Below, one piece after another: positions 43,616 through 50,880 of a stretch of 64,000 nucleotides of DNA. How positions within the stretch are numbered: position 1 is the first letter of the stretch; each line of letters starts with the position of its first letter. The translations under genes and the position numbers were made by a program. The DNA is from Methylobacterium sp. WSM2598. Its GTDB lineage: Bacteria > Pseudomonadota > Alphaproteobacteria > Rhizobiales > Beijerinckiaceae. The notes under the pieces were generated by a model, which made no database searches, had not been told where the DNA came from, and saw only the letters and a list, made by a program, of their open reading frames with translations. The stretch lies in assembly GCF_000379105.1 (NCBI RefSeq), contig NZ_KB900609.1:1947985-2011984 (forward strand), read 5' to 3'.

Positions 43616-44656
43616 ATGAGACGGCGCATTGTCCGTGAAACGTCGTCTGCGGCCTTGCCGTCGCCGCATCCCCTGCCGCCCGTGCGGATTAGGCGGCGGG
43701 CATTTGTTGCGGGGCTTGGCGCAATCGCCTGTCGCTCGGCCTTCGCGCAGCCATCCCTTCACACCTACCGGATCGGCTTCCTGCGTATCGGCACGCCGCC
43801 TCGCAGCTTCATCGAGCCGTTCCGGCAAGGTCTCAGCGAGCTCGGTTATGTGGAGGGGAAGAACTTGGTCATCGAGTTTGAGGCAGCTACGACGGCGGAG
43901 CAATTGCCCGAAGCGGCCGCAAAGCTGGTGAGCAAGAACGTCCATCTCATCGTGGCATCGGGCGCGGCGGCTGTGCTTCCGGCGTGGCATGCATCCGGAA
44001 CAATCCCGATTGTCTTCGTAGCGGGGATCGACCCGATGACGGCCGGGCTGGCTAGCGGCGGCCTTGCTCAACATAGCTCGAACGTGACCGGCCTAACTAC
44101 GGTTCAGATTGACCTGACGGCCAAGCGCATCGAGTTGCTCAAGGAGATGCTGCCGGCTCTTCAGCGGATCGCCTTCCTGATCCGCGACGGCAATCCTGGA
44201 TGCGCTGATTACGTGAGGGAAGCCAAAAAGGCTACAACGGCCCTCGGTCTCAAACTGGACGTAATTTCTGTACGATCTAGGGCCGATCTCGACGGTGCGT
44301 TTGAAAGCATCCGAGCGTTAGGAGCGGATGCCATCGTTCCGATGGATGACTCTGTTTTTACTGAAGCGCGGAGACAGATAGTGGAACTCGCCAACCATTA
44401 TCGGCTGCCTGGAATCTACCCGACTCGTGAATTCGTTGAGGAAGGCGGCCTCCTTTCTTTCGGCCCAAACTACTCGGCCGTCTTTCGCCGAGCGGCGGCG
44501 CTCGTTGACAAGATTATGAAAGGGGTGCGACCGGCCGACCTGCCCATTGAGCAGCCAACTACATTCGAGATTGTAGTTAATATTTCAACGTCTAATGTAT
44601 TACAACTGGAAATTCCACTCTCCATTCTCGTCCGTGCCGATGAGCTGATGGAATGA
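43616..44656 (+). CDS. ABC transporter substrate-binding protein (PF04392 type), copy 2
   Basis: The protein has 346 residues from the ATG at 43616; a GTG at 43681 would start just before the twin-Arg-like RIRRRAFVAGLGAIACRSAFA signal (the segment is RRRAFVAGLGAIACRSAF). The mature part, TYRIGFLRIGTPPRSF, GLSELGYVEGKNLVIEF, HLIVASGAAAVLPAW and GGLLSFGPNYSAVFRRAA, is family-typical. It is distantly related to the protein at 29233-30195 and likewise has no permease nearby. It is AT-richer at the 3' end. Confidence 0.85.
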   Translation: MRRRIVRETSSAALPSPHPLPPVRIRRRAFVAGLGAIACRSAFAQPSLHTYRIGFLRIGTPPRSFIEPFRQGLSELGYVEGKNLVIEFEAATTAEQLPEAAAKLVSKNVHLIVASGAAAVLPAWHASGTIPIVFVAGIDPMTAGLASGGLAQHSSNVTGLTTVQIDLTAKRIELLKEMLPALQRIAFLIRDGNPGCADYVREAKKATTALGLKLDVISVRSRADLDGAFESIRALGADAIVPMDDSVFTEARRQIVELANHYRLPGIYPTREFVEEGGLLSFGPNYSAVFRRAAALVDKIMKGVRPADLPIEQPTTFEIVVNISTSNVLQLEIPLSILVRADELME

Positions 44657-44726
44657 TGAGACCTGTGCGCGGCTTCGCGGAGCTACCATTCCTAGTATCT
44701 TGTGGCACAGGGCAGGCCCAAGATGC

Positions 44727-44892
44727 TGTGACACGGGATCCGCTTGATCAAAGCGGATCCCGTGTCACACGCCTGCGCGGCGCCTGAGCGAAGCCCACAT
44801 CCGCCATCCCGAAGGGATCAAGCGGATCACCAGCCCGCGCGGCGCCTGAGCGAAGCCCAAATCCGCCATCCCGAAGGGATCAAGCGGATTTG
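44727..44892. repeat. Palindromic repeat, locus E (longest)
   Basis: Perfect 19-bp arms TGTGACACGGGATCCGCTT and complement around GATCA are followed by two copies, 63 bp apart, of a unit GCGCGGCGCCTGAGCGAAGC...ATCCGCCATCCCGAAGGGAT. The unit is the reverse complement of the linker plus first hairpin of loci C and D. It follows the binding protein gene. Confidence 0.9.
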
Positions 44893-45050
44893 GTACGATT
44901 CGAGCGCTTCGCGCACAGGCCTCATCACTCCGTCGGTCAGCTGGTCGACGCTCATGGGGGGCATCTGGACGCCGCGAACCGGCCGGAGAGTGGCACCATT
45001 CTCGCGACCGCCTGCCCTGCAACCTCGACATCCGATAATCGACCAACCGT

Positions 45051-45509
45051 TTAAAATTTCTGGTTTGTAAAAGGCATATGCGTCGGCGGCTGGATGCGAA
45101 TGAAAGCAACGCCGCCAGCCGCATGGCAGGAATTGCAAGATGTGGTCAGGTCCGTATAAGCCGCTTGTAGACCCTGTATGTTTCTTTCCTTCGCGGCTTT
45201 TTTCAAGCGGGCTAGGGCTCGATTTGCATTCGAGACGAACTCCAGCGGTATATTTTTGTAGAGCATGGCCGCAGATGTGAGATCATCCGAAATGTGATCG
45301 GACTCGAAATTTATTAAATCCCAATCTTGCGCCCGTCCGGCGTACCAGAGCTTGATGTGGCGTGATTGGATCAGCTGCATGATGTTCGCGAGGCTCAAGA
45401 GAGACCAGTCGGGGGTTTGAACTGAGCGCGGCTCCGCAAACGGAGTCGTCTGGCTCTCGGCGACCGGGCTCAGGAGAACGCTGCCGAGGAGGATGATGAC
45501 TCGCTTCAT
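45051..45509 (-). CDS. Periplasmic c-type cytochrome-like protein
   Basis: The protein has 152 residues. Signal peptide: KRVIILLGSVLLSPVAES. Near the C-terminus CNSCHAAGGVAFI supplies one CxxCH haem site, and the preceding region is helical (YKNIPLEFVSNANRALARL, LQAAYTDLTTSCNSCH). The C-terminal CxxCH resembles cytochrome c'/c-556 layouts. Low GC for the region. Confidence 0.75.
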   Translation of the reverse strand: MKRVIILLGSVLLSPVAESQTTPFAEPRSVQTPDWSLLSLANIMQLIQSRHIKLWYAGRAQDWDLINFESDHISDDLTSAAMLYKNIPLEFVSNANRALARLKKAAKERNIQGLQAAYTDLTTSCNSCHAAGGVAFIRIQPPTHMPFTNQKF

Positions 45510-46005
45510 GGCGTCTTGATCTCCAGCGGAGGGAGGCGGCGGATCGGTGCAGGATCATCCCGAGAATCCCAAGTCGTGCGGCATCTCTCGACCTTCGGCG
45601 TTCAGGCGAGGCCACCGTGCAAAGCGGGGGGCTGAACCGAACCAAGGTGTTGCGGGAGCTTCGTGGTCCTCCGTCGTGCGGTCGTCGCAGGCGATCAGCC
45701 ACGTCGCGCCGCCTTCGTCCCCGGCGCGGTGCACGAGGCGGCCGTGGCGATCGAGCGTGCCGGTCCAGCGGAGACGGTAGCGGCGGCGGTCGCGAGCCTC
45801 GTGCGCAGCGCTGCGTCGAGGCGGCCATCCGGGCTGAGGTCCGCGACGATCTCGTAGCCGCACCCGGCACCGCCATCCGGATGCTTCGGGCAGCGCGCCG
45901 GCGACGGGGGCACGCGGCGCAGTCCGGCCAGGGAGCCAGCCTCCCCGAGAGGCCCGACGTCGCGAGGCGCAGGATAGCCGGGCGCTGCGTGCGTCGTCGG
46001 TCTTC
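45510..46005. other. Intergenic or decayed gene
   Basis: On the minus strand, CGYEIVADLSPDGRLDAALR (about 45800-45870) and, in another frame, YRLRWTGTLDRHGRLVHRAG with WLIACDDRTTED (about 45660-45780) look like pieces of one frameshifted protein. The evidence is too thin for a gene call. Confidence 0.3.
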
Positions 46006-46656
46006 TCAGGCGAGCGCGACGATCCGGTCCTCGACGGACCGCACGCCCGGCACCGACCACGCCGCCCGCTCGGCGGCGTCGCGCTCCGCCATCGTCGCGA
46101 CGGCCCCTTCCAGGGTGACCCTGTCGCCCTCGACCCGCACCGTGATCGCGTCCGCCTCCACGAGCGCGTGGCGCTTGAACGCTTTCACGATCCTGTCCCG
46201 GACCGCCGTCGGTTTGACCGCGGGCCTCAACGCGATGAGGTTCGTCACGCCGACCACGCCGGACAGCTTGCGCACGGCCGCCTCCGCGCCCATCAGCTGG
46301 TACTGCCAAGCCACCGTCCCGGTTAGGGTGATCCAGCCCTTGGCGACCTTGACCTGTATGGTGTCCTTCGGGAGGTGCACGGACCAGTCGATAATCGCGA
46401 GGGCGCGCGCGGCGATCTGGTCGTCCTCGACCTTCTTGGCCTCAGGGGAGCGGACTTGAATGTCCTGGGCGATCGCCCGCACGCCCTTGACGCCCCGCGC
46501 GGCCCGTTCGGCTTCGACTTTCTCGGCGTAGCTGCCGACGTGCCCGGTGAGGGTGACGACGCCGTCCGAGACGGCTACGCCGATATTGGTCGCGTCCAGA
46601 CTGGGGTCGAAATCGAGTTCGTCGAGCACGTCGCGGCGCAGGTCCTTGTCGGTCAT
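46006..46656 (-). CDS. BON-domain protein (three BON domains)
   Basis: The protein has 216 residues from ATG 46656 with GGGAGAGA upstream. Three BON repeats, each with a VxLxGxV core: VAVSDGVVTLTGHVGSYAEK, VKVAKGWITLTGTVAWQYQL, VRVEGDRVTLEGAVATMAER. There is no signal peptide, so it is cytoplasmic, unlike OsmY. It is divergent from a universal stress protein, with mirrored FixK boxes between them. Confidence 0.9.
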   Translation of the reverse strand: MTDKDLRRDVLDELDFDPSLDATNIGVAVSDGVVTLTGHVGSYAEKVEAERAARGVKGVRAIAQDIQVRSPEAKKVEDDQIAARALAIIDWSVHLPKDTIQVKVAKGWITLTGTVAWQYQLMGAEAAVRKLSGVVGVTNLIALRPAVKPTAVRDRIVKAFKRHALVEADAITVRVEGDRVTLEGAVATMAERDAAERAAWSVPGVRSVEDRIVALA

Positions 46657-46726
46657 GGCGTCTCTCCCGGTCTCATGATGGCGGGGCTGGCCGAGTCCGA
46701 TCCTGTGCGTCCCGCGCCGACGAGCC

Positions 46727-46740
46727 TTGATCCAGCGCAA
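46727..46740 (-). promoter_or_regulatory. FixK/FNR box for the BON gene
   Basis: TTGATCCAGCGCAA fits TTG(A/C)-N6-(T/G)CAA, the FixK2-type consensus. It ends 70 nt before the BON start codon, giving room for a class II promoter and a leader of about 35 nt. Confidence 0.65.
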
Positions 46741-46788
46741 GACCGGCGCGCCCCGATGCCGGTGCTGGCGGCATGCGGAGACGGTCCC

Positions 46789-46802
46789 TTGCGCTGGATC
46801 AA
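46789..46802 (+). promoter_or_regulatory. FixK/FNR box for the USP gene
   Basis: TTGCGCTGGATCAA is the exact reverse complement of the box at 46727-46740 and lies 67 nt before the USP start. The two promoters are thus mirror images. Confidence 0.65.
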
Positions 46803-46869
46803 TGGAGCGTGCGCGATCCGGGTGGAGGATGTCCCGGTTCGGGAATGGCCGCCGTGCAGGGAGGCCGCG

Positions 46870-47685
46870 ATGACGTATGCGAATGTTCTGGTCTCGCTGG
46901 ATCCAGGAGAGGCCGCCTCCGACCGAGTGAAACTCGCCGCCAACCTCGCCCGCAAGTTCCGGAGCAGGCTGACCGGCATCGCGGCGCGGGAGGTTCCCTA
47001 TCCGCTCCTCGTCACCGACGTGCACGATGCCGAGATCCGGTTCGAGGCGAACGCCCAACTCGTTCGGGCGGAGCTGGGGAGCATGCGCGCCCGCTTCGAG
47101 CGTCACGCGGGGAGCGGCCTTCGCCTCGCTTGGCACCAGGCTGCGTGGGATCCTCAGACGTACATGGTGCGCTACGCGCGCAGTGCCGACCTCCTGGTGG
47201 TGAGCCGCCGCGGCGAAAACGACCCCGATCCCGGCGCGCTCGGCGTCGCGCCGGGGCCGCTTGTCCTGCAGGTCGGCCGGCCCGTGCTCGTCGCGCCGCC
47301 GGGCGTTACCAGCGCGCCGGGCTCTCGCATCGTGGTCGCCTGGAAGGACACTGTCGAGGCGCGCCGGGCGGTCTCCGCAGCGCTCGGCTTCATCGGCCAG
47401 GCCGATCAGGTGCTCGTCGTCAGCGTGCGCGACGGCGGCTTCGACGAGGGCACGGAGGAGGTCGCCGCGCATCTCGGCAGCCATGGCGCGCGCGCCACGG
47501 CGCACCTGCTGTCCCGGACGGGCGAGCGCGTGGCCGATGCCATCCTGGATTTCGCGCGAGAGAACGAGGCCGACCTGATTGTGAGCGGGGCCTACGGCCA
47601 CGCGCGGCTGGCTGAGTGGATCTTCGGTGGCGTGACGCGAAACCTCCTGCTGTCGGCGCCGGTCTGCTGCCTCCTGTCCCACTGA
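46870..47685 (+). CDS. Universal stress protein, two UspA domains
   Basis: The protein has 271 residues from the ATG at 46870. Domain 1: YANVLVSLDPGEAASDRVKL to LLVVSRRGEND. Domain 2: SRIVVAWKDTVEARRAVSAA and the ATP-type loop VSGAYGHARLAEWIFGGVTR. UspA proteins of this double form respond to oxygen or energy stress. A cytochrome gene follows 52 nt downstream. Confidence 0.92.
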   Translation: MTYANVLVSLDPGEAASDRVKLAANLARKFRSRLTGIAAREVPYPLLVTDVHDAEIRFEANAQLVRAELGSMRARFERHAGSGLRLAWHQAAWDPQTYMVRYARSADLLVVSRRGENDPDPGALGVAPGPLVLQVGRPVLVAPPGVTSAPGSRIVVAWKDTVEARRAVSAALGFIGQADQVLVVSVRDGGFDEGTEEVAAHLGSHGARATAHLLSRTGERVADAILDFARENEADLIVSGAYGHARLAEWIFGGVTRNLLLSAPVCCLLSH

Positions 47686-47737
47686 CCTTGCGGCGGCGGA
47701 GAGGCTGCCGGACGACGCGGACGCGAAGGAGAACGGT

Positions 47738-48073
47738 ATGATGCGCGCGGGCCTTGTCAGCCTCTTCGCCTTCTTCGCGGCGGTCTCAGTCTGGCCGGCC
47801 CTCGCCGCATCGGCCCGCGATGCGAAGGCCGAACGGGGCCTGTACTTTGCGCTGGTGCACTGCGCGCGCTGCCACGCAGTCGATCGCTCGGGGAGGAGCC
47901 GCCTGCGCGCGGCACCCCCATTCCGCGACCTCGCCGGGCGGGTCCCGGTCGACGATCTCGCCGACGTCCTGGTCGAGGGCGTCGCGTATCGGCACCCCGC
48001 CATGCCGGAGTTCCGCCTCGAACCGGACGAAGCCTCGGATCTGACCGCTTATCTCAAGTCCCTCCGGCGCTGA
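47738..48073 (+). CDS. Small monohaem cytochrome c
   Basis: The protein has 111 residues (ATG 47738; GAAGGAG upstream). Signal peptide: RAGLVSLFAFFAAVSVWPAL. Haem motif CARCHAVDRSG; the likely axial Met is in YRHPAMPEFRLEP, as in class I cytochromes. It probably shares the FixK-controlled transcript of the USP gene. Confidence 0.88.
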   Translation: MMRAGLVSLFAFFAAVSVWPALAASARDAKAERGLYFALVHCARCHAVDRSGRSRLRAAPPFRDLAGRVPVDDLADVLVEGVAYRHPAMPEFRLEPDEASDLTAYLKSLRR

Positions 48074-48124
48074 GGGCGGCATCGGATTGCACGCGCCACC
48101 GACCTCATCGCCGGGCTTCTGCCC

Positions 48125-48238
48125 GGAAAACAGGCTCTCGCGCGGAAAACAGGCTCTCGCGCGGAAAACAGGCTCTCGCGCGGAAAACAGGCTCTCGCGC
48201 GGAAAACAGGCTCTCGCGCGGAAAACAGGCTCTCGCGC
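48125..48238 (+). repeat. Six-copy 19-bp tandem repeat
   Basis: GGAAAACAGGCTCTCGCGC is repeated six times without a mismatch, just after the cytochrome gene. There are no spacers, so it is not a CRISPR. All frames across it are open, but no gene is supported. Confidence 0.95.
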
Positions 48239-48279
48239 GGGAGAGTGCCGCACCTTTCGCATGCGGGACCGCGGCCGGC

Positions 48280-48420
48280 ATGATGACGGCCCTGGCCGCG
48301 CAGAGCACCCTCGGCCTCGCGAACAGGATCTGGACGCTCCGCGTCGTGGTCCGCGTGATCGCGGCGGCCTGGGCCAATGCCCCCTCCAGCGAGACCGAGG
48401 CTGCCGTAGCGCCCCGGTGA
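48280..48420 (+). CDS. Possible very small protein
   Basis: A 46-codon frame from ATG 48280 encodes TALAAQSTLGLANRIWTLR, VVRVIAAAWANAP and ends AVAPR. It could be one amphipathic helix. There is no clear ribosome binding site. Confidence 0.25.
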   Translation: MMTALAAQSTLGLANRIWTLRVVVRVIAAAWANAPSSETEAAVAPR

Positions 48421-48472
48421 ACGGGAGTGCCGCGAGGGGGACAATCGAGCCCTCGCCCGCAGGATCCCGGCG

Positions 48473-48712
48473 TCACGCCGCGTCCGGGCAGGCGAAAACC
48501 TGCCGGGCCACGGCCAGCGCGGCGCTCAGGTCGTCACGATCGGTCCCGTAGCGGCGCCAGAGGGCGTCGAGCCACCGAGGCGGCGCGTCGCCGACCGCGC
48601 CGACCTCCGCGGCCGCGACGTGGTACATGCCATCGAGCGTCTCGATGCCGTAGCCGGTCACGGCCCATTGCCGGCCCTGCCAATATACGGGCTCCGTCAG
48701 GGATGAGTTCAT
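48473..48712 (-). CDS. Small hypothetical protein
   Basis: The product is 79 residues from the ATG at 48712 with GGAGG 8 nt upstream: EPVYWQGRQWAVTGYGIETL, GMYHVAAAEVG, WLDALWRRYGTDRDDLSAAL. No family is recognised, but the start signals and composition are good. Confidence 0.6.
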   Translation of the reverse strand: MNSSLTEPVYWQGRQWAVTGYGIETLDGMYHVAAAEVGAVGDAPPRWLDALWRRYGTDRDDLSAALAVARQVFACPDAA

Positions 48713-49038
48713 CGTCGTCCTCCTCAAGCGACGCTGTCCGAGATCTCGCGCGGTCGCAGCTATCGGCGCGGACCCGCTCATCGGTCACGCCCAGCCGGCC
48801 ACACAGCCTCGCCTCGATATCCGCAGCGGCCTGATTCTCCGAAGGCGCCTGGACTGCGTATCTCGACGGGAGAATGCAGGGGTGGTGCCCGGTATCATCC
48901 GAGACGATCTTGCGAATTCGGAGGCGATGATGCGTATGCGATCAGGCCCATGGCGAGTGCCGGAGATCGTGCTCGCGCGGGCGCGGCACGGCCTTGATCC
49001 AGCGCAAGGCGGATAGGGAGACCGGCACCGCTCCGCTC
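48713..49038. other. Intergenic with a FixK box
   Basis: No convincing gene. A FixK-type box at 48994-49007 is the only feature. Very short frames near it (for example the 37-codon minus-strand frame from 48898) are not convincing. Confidence 0.45.
48994..49007. promoter_or_regulatory. FixK/FNR box without an obvious target
   Basis: TTGATCCAGCGCAA is identical to the box at 46727-46740. It lies between the 3' end of the ligase gene and the small gene that starts 282 nt away at 48712. It may serve that gene or an unannotated RNA. Confidence 0.5.
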
Positions 49039-50877
49039 TCAGCCTGCCGGGGCCGCGGGGCCGCCCCGCATGGCCGCGATCTCGTTCGCGAAGCGGCCAA
49101 GCAGGGCGGCCCGGCGCAGCTTTCGGGTCGGCGTGACGAGGCCGGCCTCGACGGTCCAGGGCGTGCGCTGGAGGCGGACGTCCTTCACGCGGGCGGCGCG
49201 GGGACAGCCCTCCAGCGCCGCGGCGATCCGCGCCAGCGCGGCCTGCCGCGCGGCCGGGCGGTCGAGCGCGTCCTCGGCCTCCGGATCGAGACCGAGACGG
49301 CGCGCGAGCGGCGCCCACGCGGCTTCATCAACGACGGCCAGAACCGTGAGGCGCGACTGGCCTTCTCCCACCGCCATGGCCTGCCGGAACAGGGGATCGC
49401 GCGTGATCGCGGCCTCGACGGCCTCGGGCGAGACCTTCTCGCCGGTCGACAGGACGATCATCTCCTTCTTTCGGCCGGCGACGTAGAGGCACCCGCCTCG
49501 CAGGACGCCGAGGTCGCCGGTGTACAGCCAGCCGCCGTGCAGGACTTGCGCCGTCAGATCCGGGCGGCGCCAGTACCCGATCATCACGCCCGGCGAGCGC
49601 ACGAGGATCTCGCCCGTGTCGGCGATGCGCACCTCCATCCCGGGCAGGGGCGGACCGACGGAGCCCGGCACCGTCCGGCCGACCTGAAATCCGGTGACCG
49701 CCGAGGCCGCCTCGGTCAGGCCATAGCCTTCGACGAGGGGCAGGCCGAGGCCGAGGCAGAAGCGCGCCGTCTCGTCCGGAAGCGGGGCCCCGCCCGAGAC
49801 CGCGAGCCGCAGGCGGCCGCCGAGCGAGCGGCGGATCGGCGCCGCCGCGACGGCGCGCAGCAGGGCGCCCGCGGCGGTGCGGGCGAGGCCGAGCCGGCAG
49901 CCGTCGCGGCGGGCGGCGAAAAGGTCCCAGCCGCGTGCGAGCGCGGCGCGCAGGAGCCAGCGCGTCGGCGCCGTCCTCGCGGCCCTCTCGGTGACGGTCC
50001 GGCGCAGGCGGTCGAGGAGGCTCGGCACCACGAGCAGGATGGTCGGGCGCGCGACGCGGAGGTCGTCCGGCAGGTGCTCGACCGAGCGTGCGAACACGAC
50101 GCGCGCCCCGAGGATCAGCGGCAGGTAGCAGCCGACCACCCGTTCGAAGACGTGCGCGAGCGGGAGGTAGGAGAGGAAGACGTCCCGGTCCGACCCCGGG
50201 TTGCGGTCGAGCACCGCCTGCGCCACCGACAGGAGGTTGCGGTGGGAGAGCATCACTCCCTTCGGCAATCCCGTCGTCCCGGACGTGTAGATGATGGTCG
50301 CCAGAGCGTCGGGATCGAGGGGCACGCGGGGCGGCAGGGACCCGCGCGCCTTCGCGAGCCACGCCCCGAGGCCGCGCAGGCGCGGATCCGCGGTACCGGA
50401 CGCCCCGGCCTCCTCGATCACGATGACGCGTCGCACCGTGCCGAGCGCGCCCGCGCAGGAGCGGAGGCCGTGCCACTCCTCCGCGCGGCGCGCGACCACG
50501 ACGCGGGCGCCCGAATCCGTCAGCAGGGCGGCCGTGGTCGCCCGCGCGTCGTCGGAGAACAGAGTCACCACCACGAGGCCGAGCGAGAGCGCGGCCTGGT
50601 CGAAGGCCACCCACTCGACGCCGTTCGGCAGCCAGAGCGCGACCCGGTCGCCGGCCGTCAGGCCCTCGCGGGAGAGCGCGGCGGCCCGCGCGGCGACGCG
50701 CGCGGCCAGTTCGGCCCAGCTGACGCTCGCGAAGCGGCCCGCGTCGGGATCGTACGCGACGTAAGCCGTCGCCGCGGGGCGGCGGGCCGCGTGCGCCTGC
50801 AGCAGGGCCGGGATCGTGCCCGCCTCGGCCCCGGGCGGCCGGGGCGAGGGATCGGATGTGGCGAGGACAGGGGGCAT
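49039..50877 (-). CDS. Long-chain acyl-CoA synthetase-like AMP-dependent ligase
   Basis: The protein has 612 residues, of FadD15/long-chain ligase type: IIYTSGTTGLPKGVMLSHRN (P-loop), SYLPLAHVFERVVG, GYGLTEAASAVTGFQ, GWLYTGDLG and GRKKEMIVLSTGEKVSP. It would activate fatty or other carboxylic acids as acyl-AMP and acyl-CoA. It begins 3 nt after the ACP-ligase-PlsC gene, so both form an operon. Confidence 0.9.
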   Translation of the reverse strand: MPPVLATSDPSPRPPGAEAGTIPALLQAHAARRPAATAYVAYDPDAGRFASVSWAELAARVAARAAALSREGLTAGDRVALWLPNGVEWVAFDQAALSLGLVVVTLFSDDARATTAALLTDSGARVVVARRAEEWHGLRSCAGALGTVRRVIVIEEAGASGTADPRLRGLGAWLAKARGSLPPRVPLDPDALATIIYTSGTTGLPKGVMLSHRNLLSVAQAVLDRNPGSDRDVFLSYLPLAHVFERVVGCYLPLILGARVVFARSVEHLPDDLRVARPTILLVVPSLLDRLRRTVTERAARTAPTRWLLRAALARGWDLFAARRDGCRLGLARTAAGALLRAVAAAPIRRSLGGRLRLAVSGGAPLPDETARFCLGLGLPLVEGYGLTEAASAVTGFQVGRTVPGSVGPPLPGMEVRIADTGEILVRSPGVMIGYWRRPDLTAQVLHGGWLYTGDLGVLRGGCLYVAGRKKEMIVLSTGEKVSPEAVEAAITRDPLFRQAMAVGEGQSRLTVLAVVDEAAWAPLARRLGLDPEAEDALDRPAARQAALARIAAALEGCPRAARVKDVRLQRTPWTVEAGLVTPTRKLRRAALLGRFANEIAAMRGGPAAPAG

Positions 50878-50880
50878 GGC

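Noticed and set aside
45555..45863. Minus-strand 102-codon frame (YRLRWTGTLDRHGRLVHRAG...)
   Set aside because: Possibly half of a frameshifted gene, but there is no start signal or family match; recorded only as an intergenic note.
48125..48238. Repeat array considered as CRISPR
   Set aside because: Units are contiguous with no spacers, and no cas genes are nearby.
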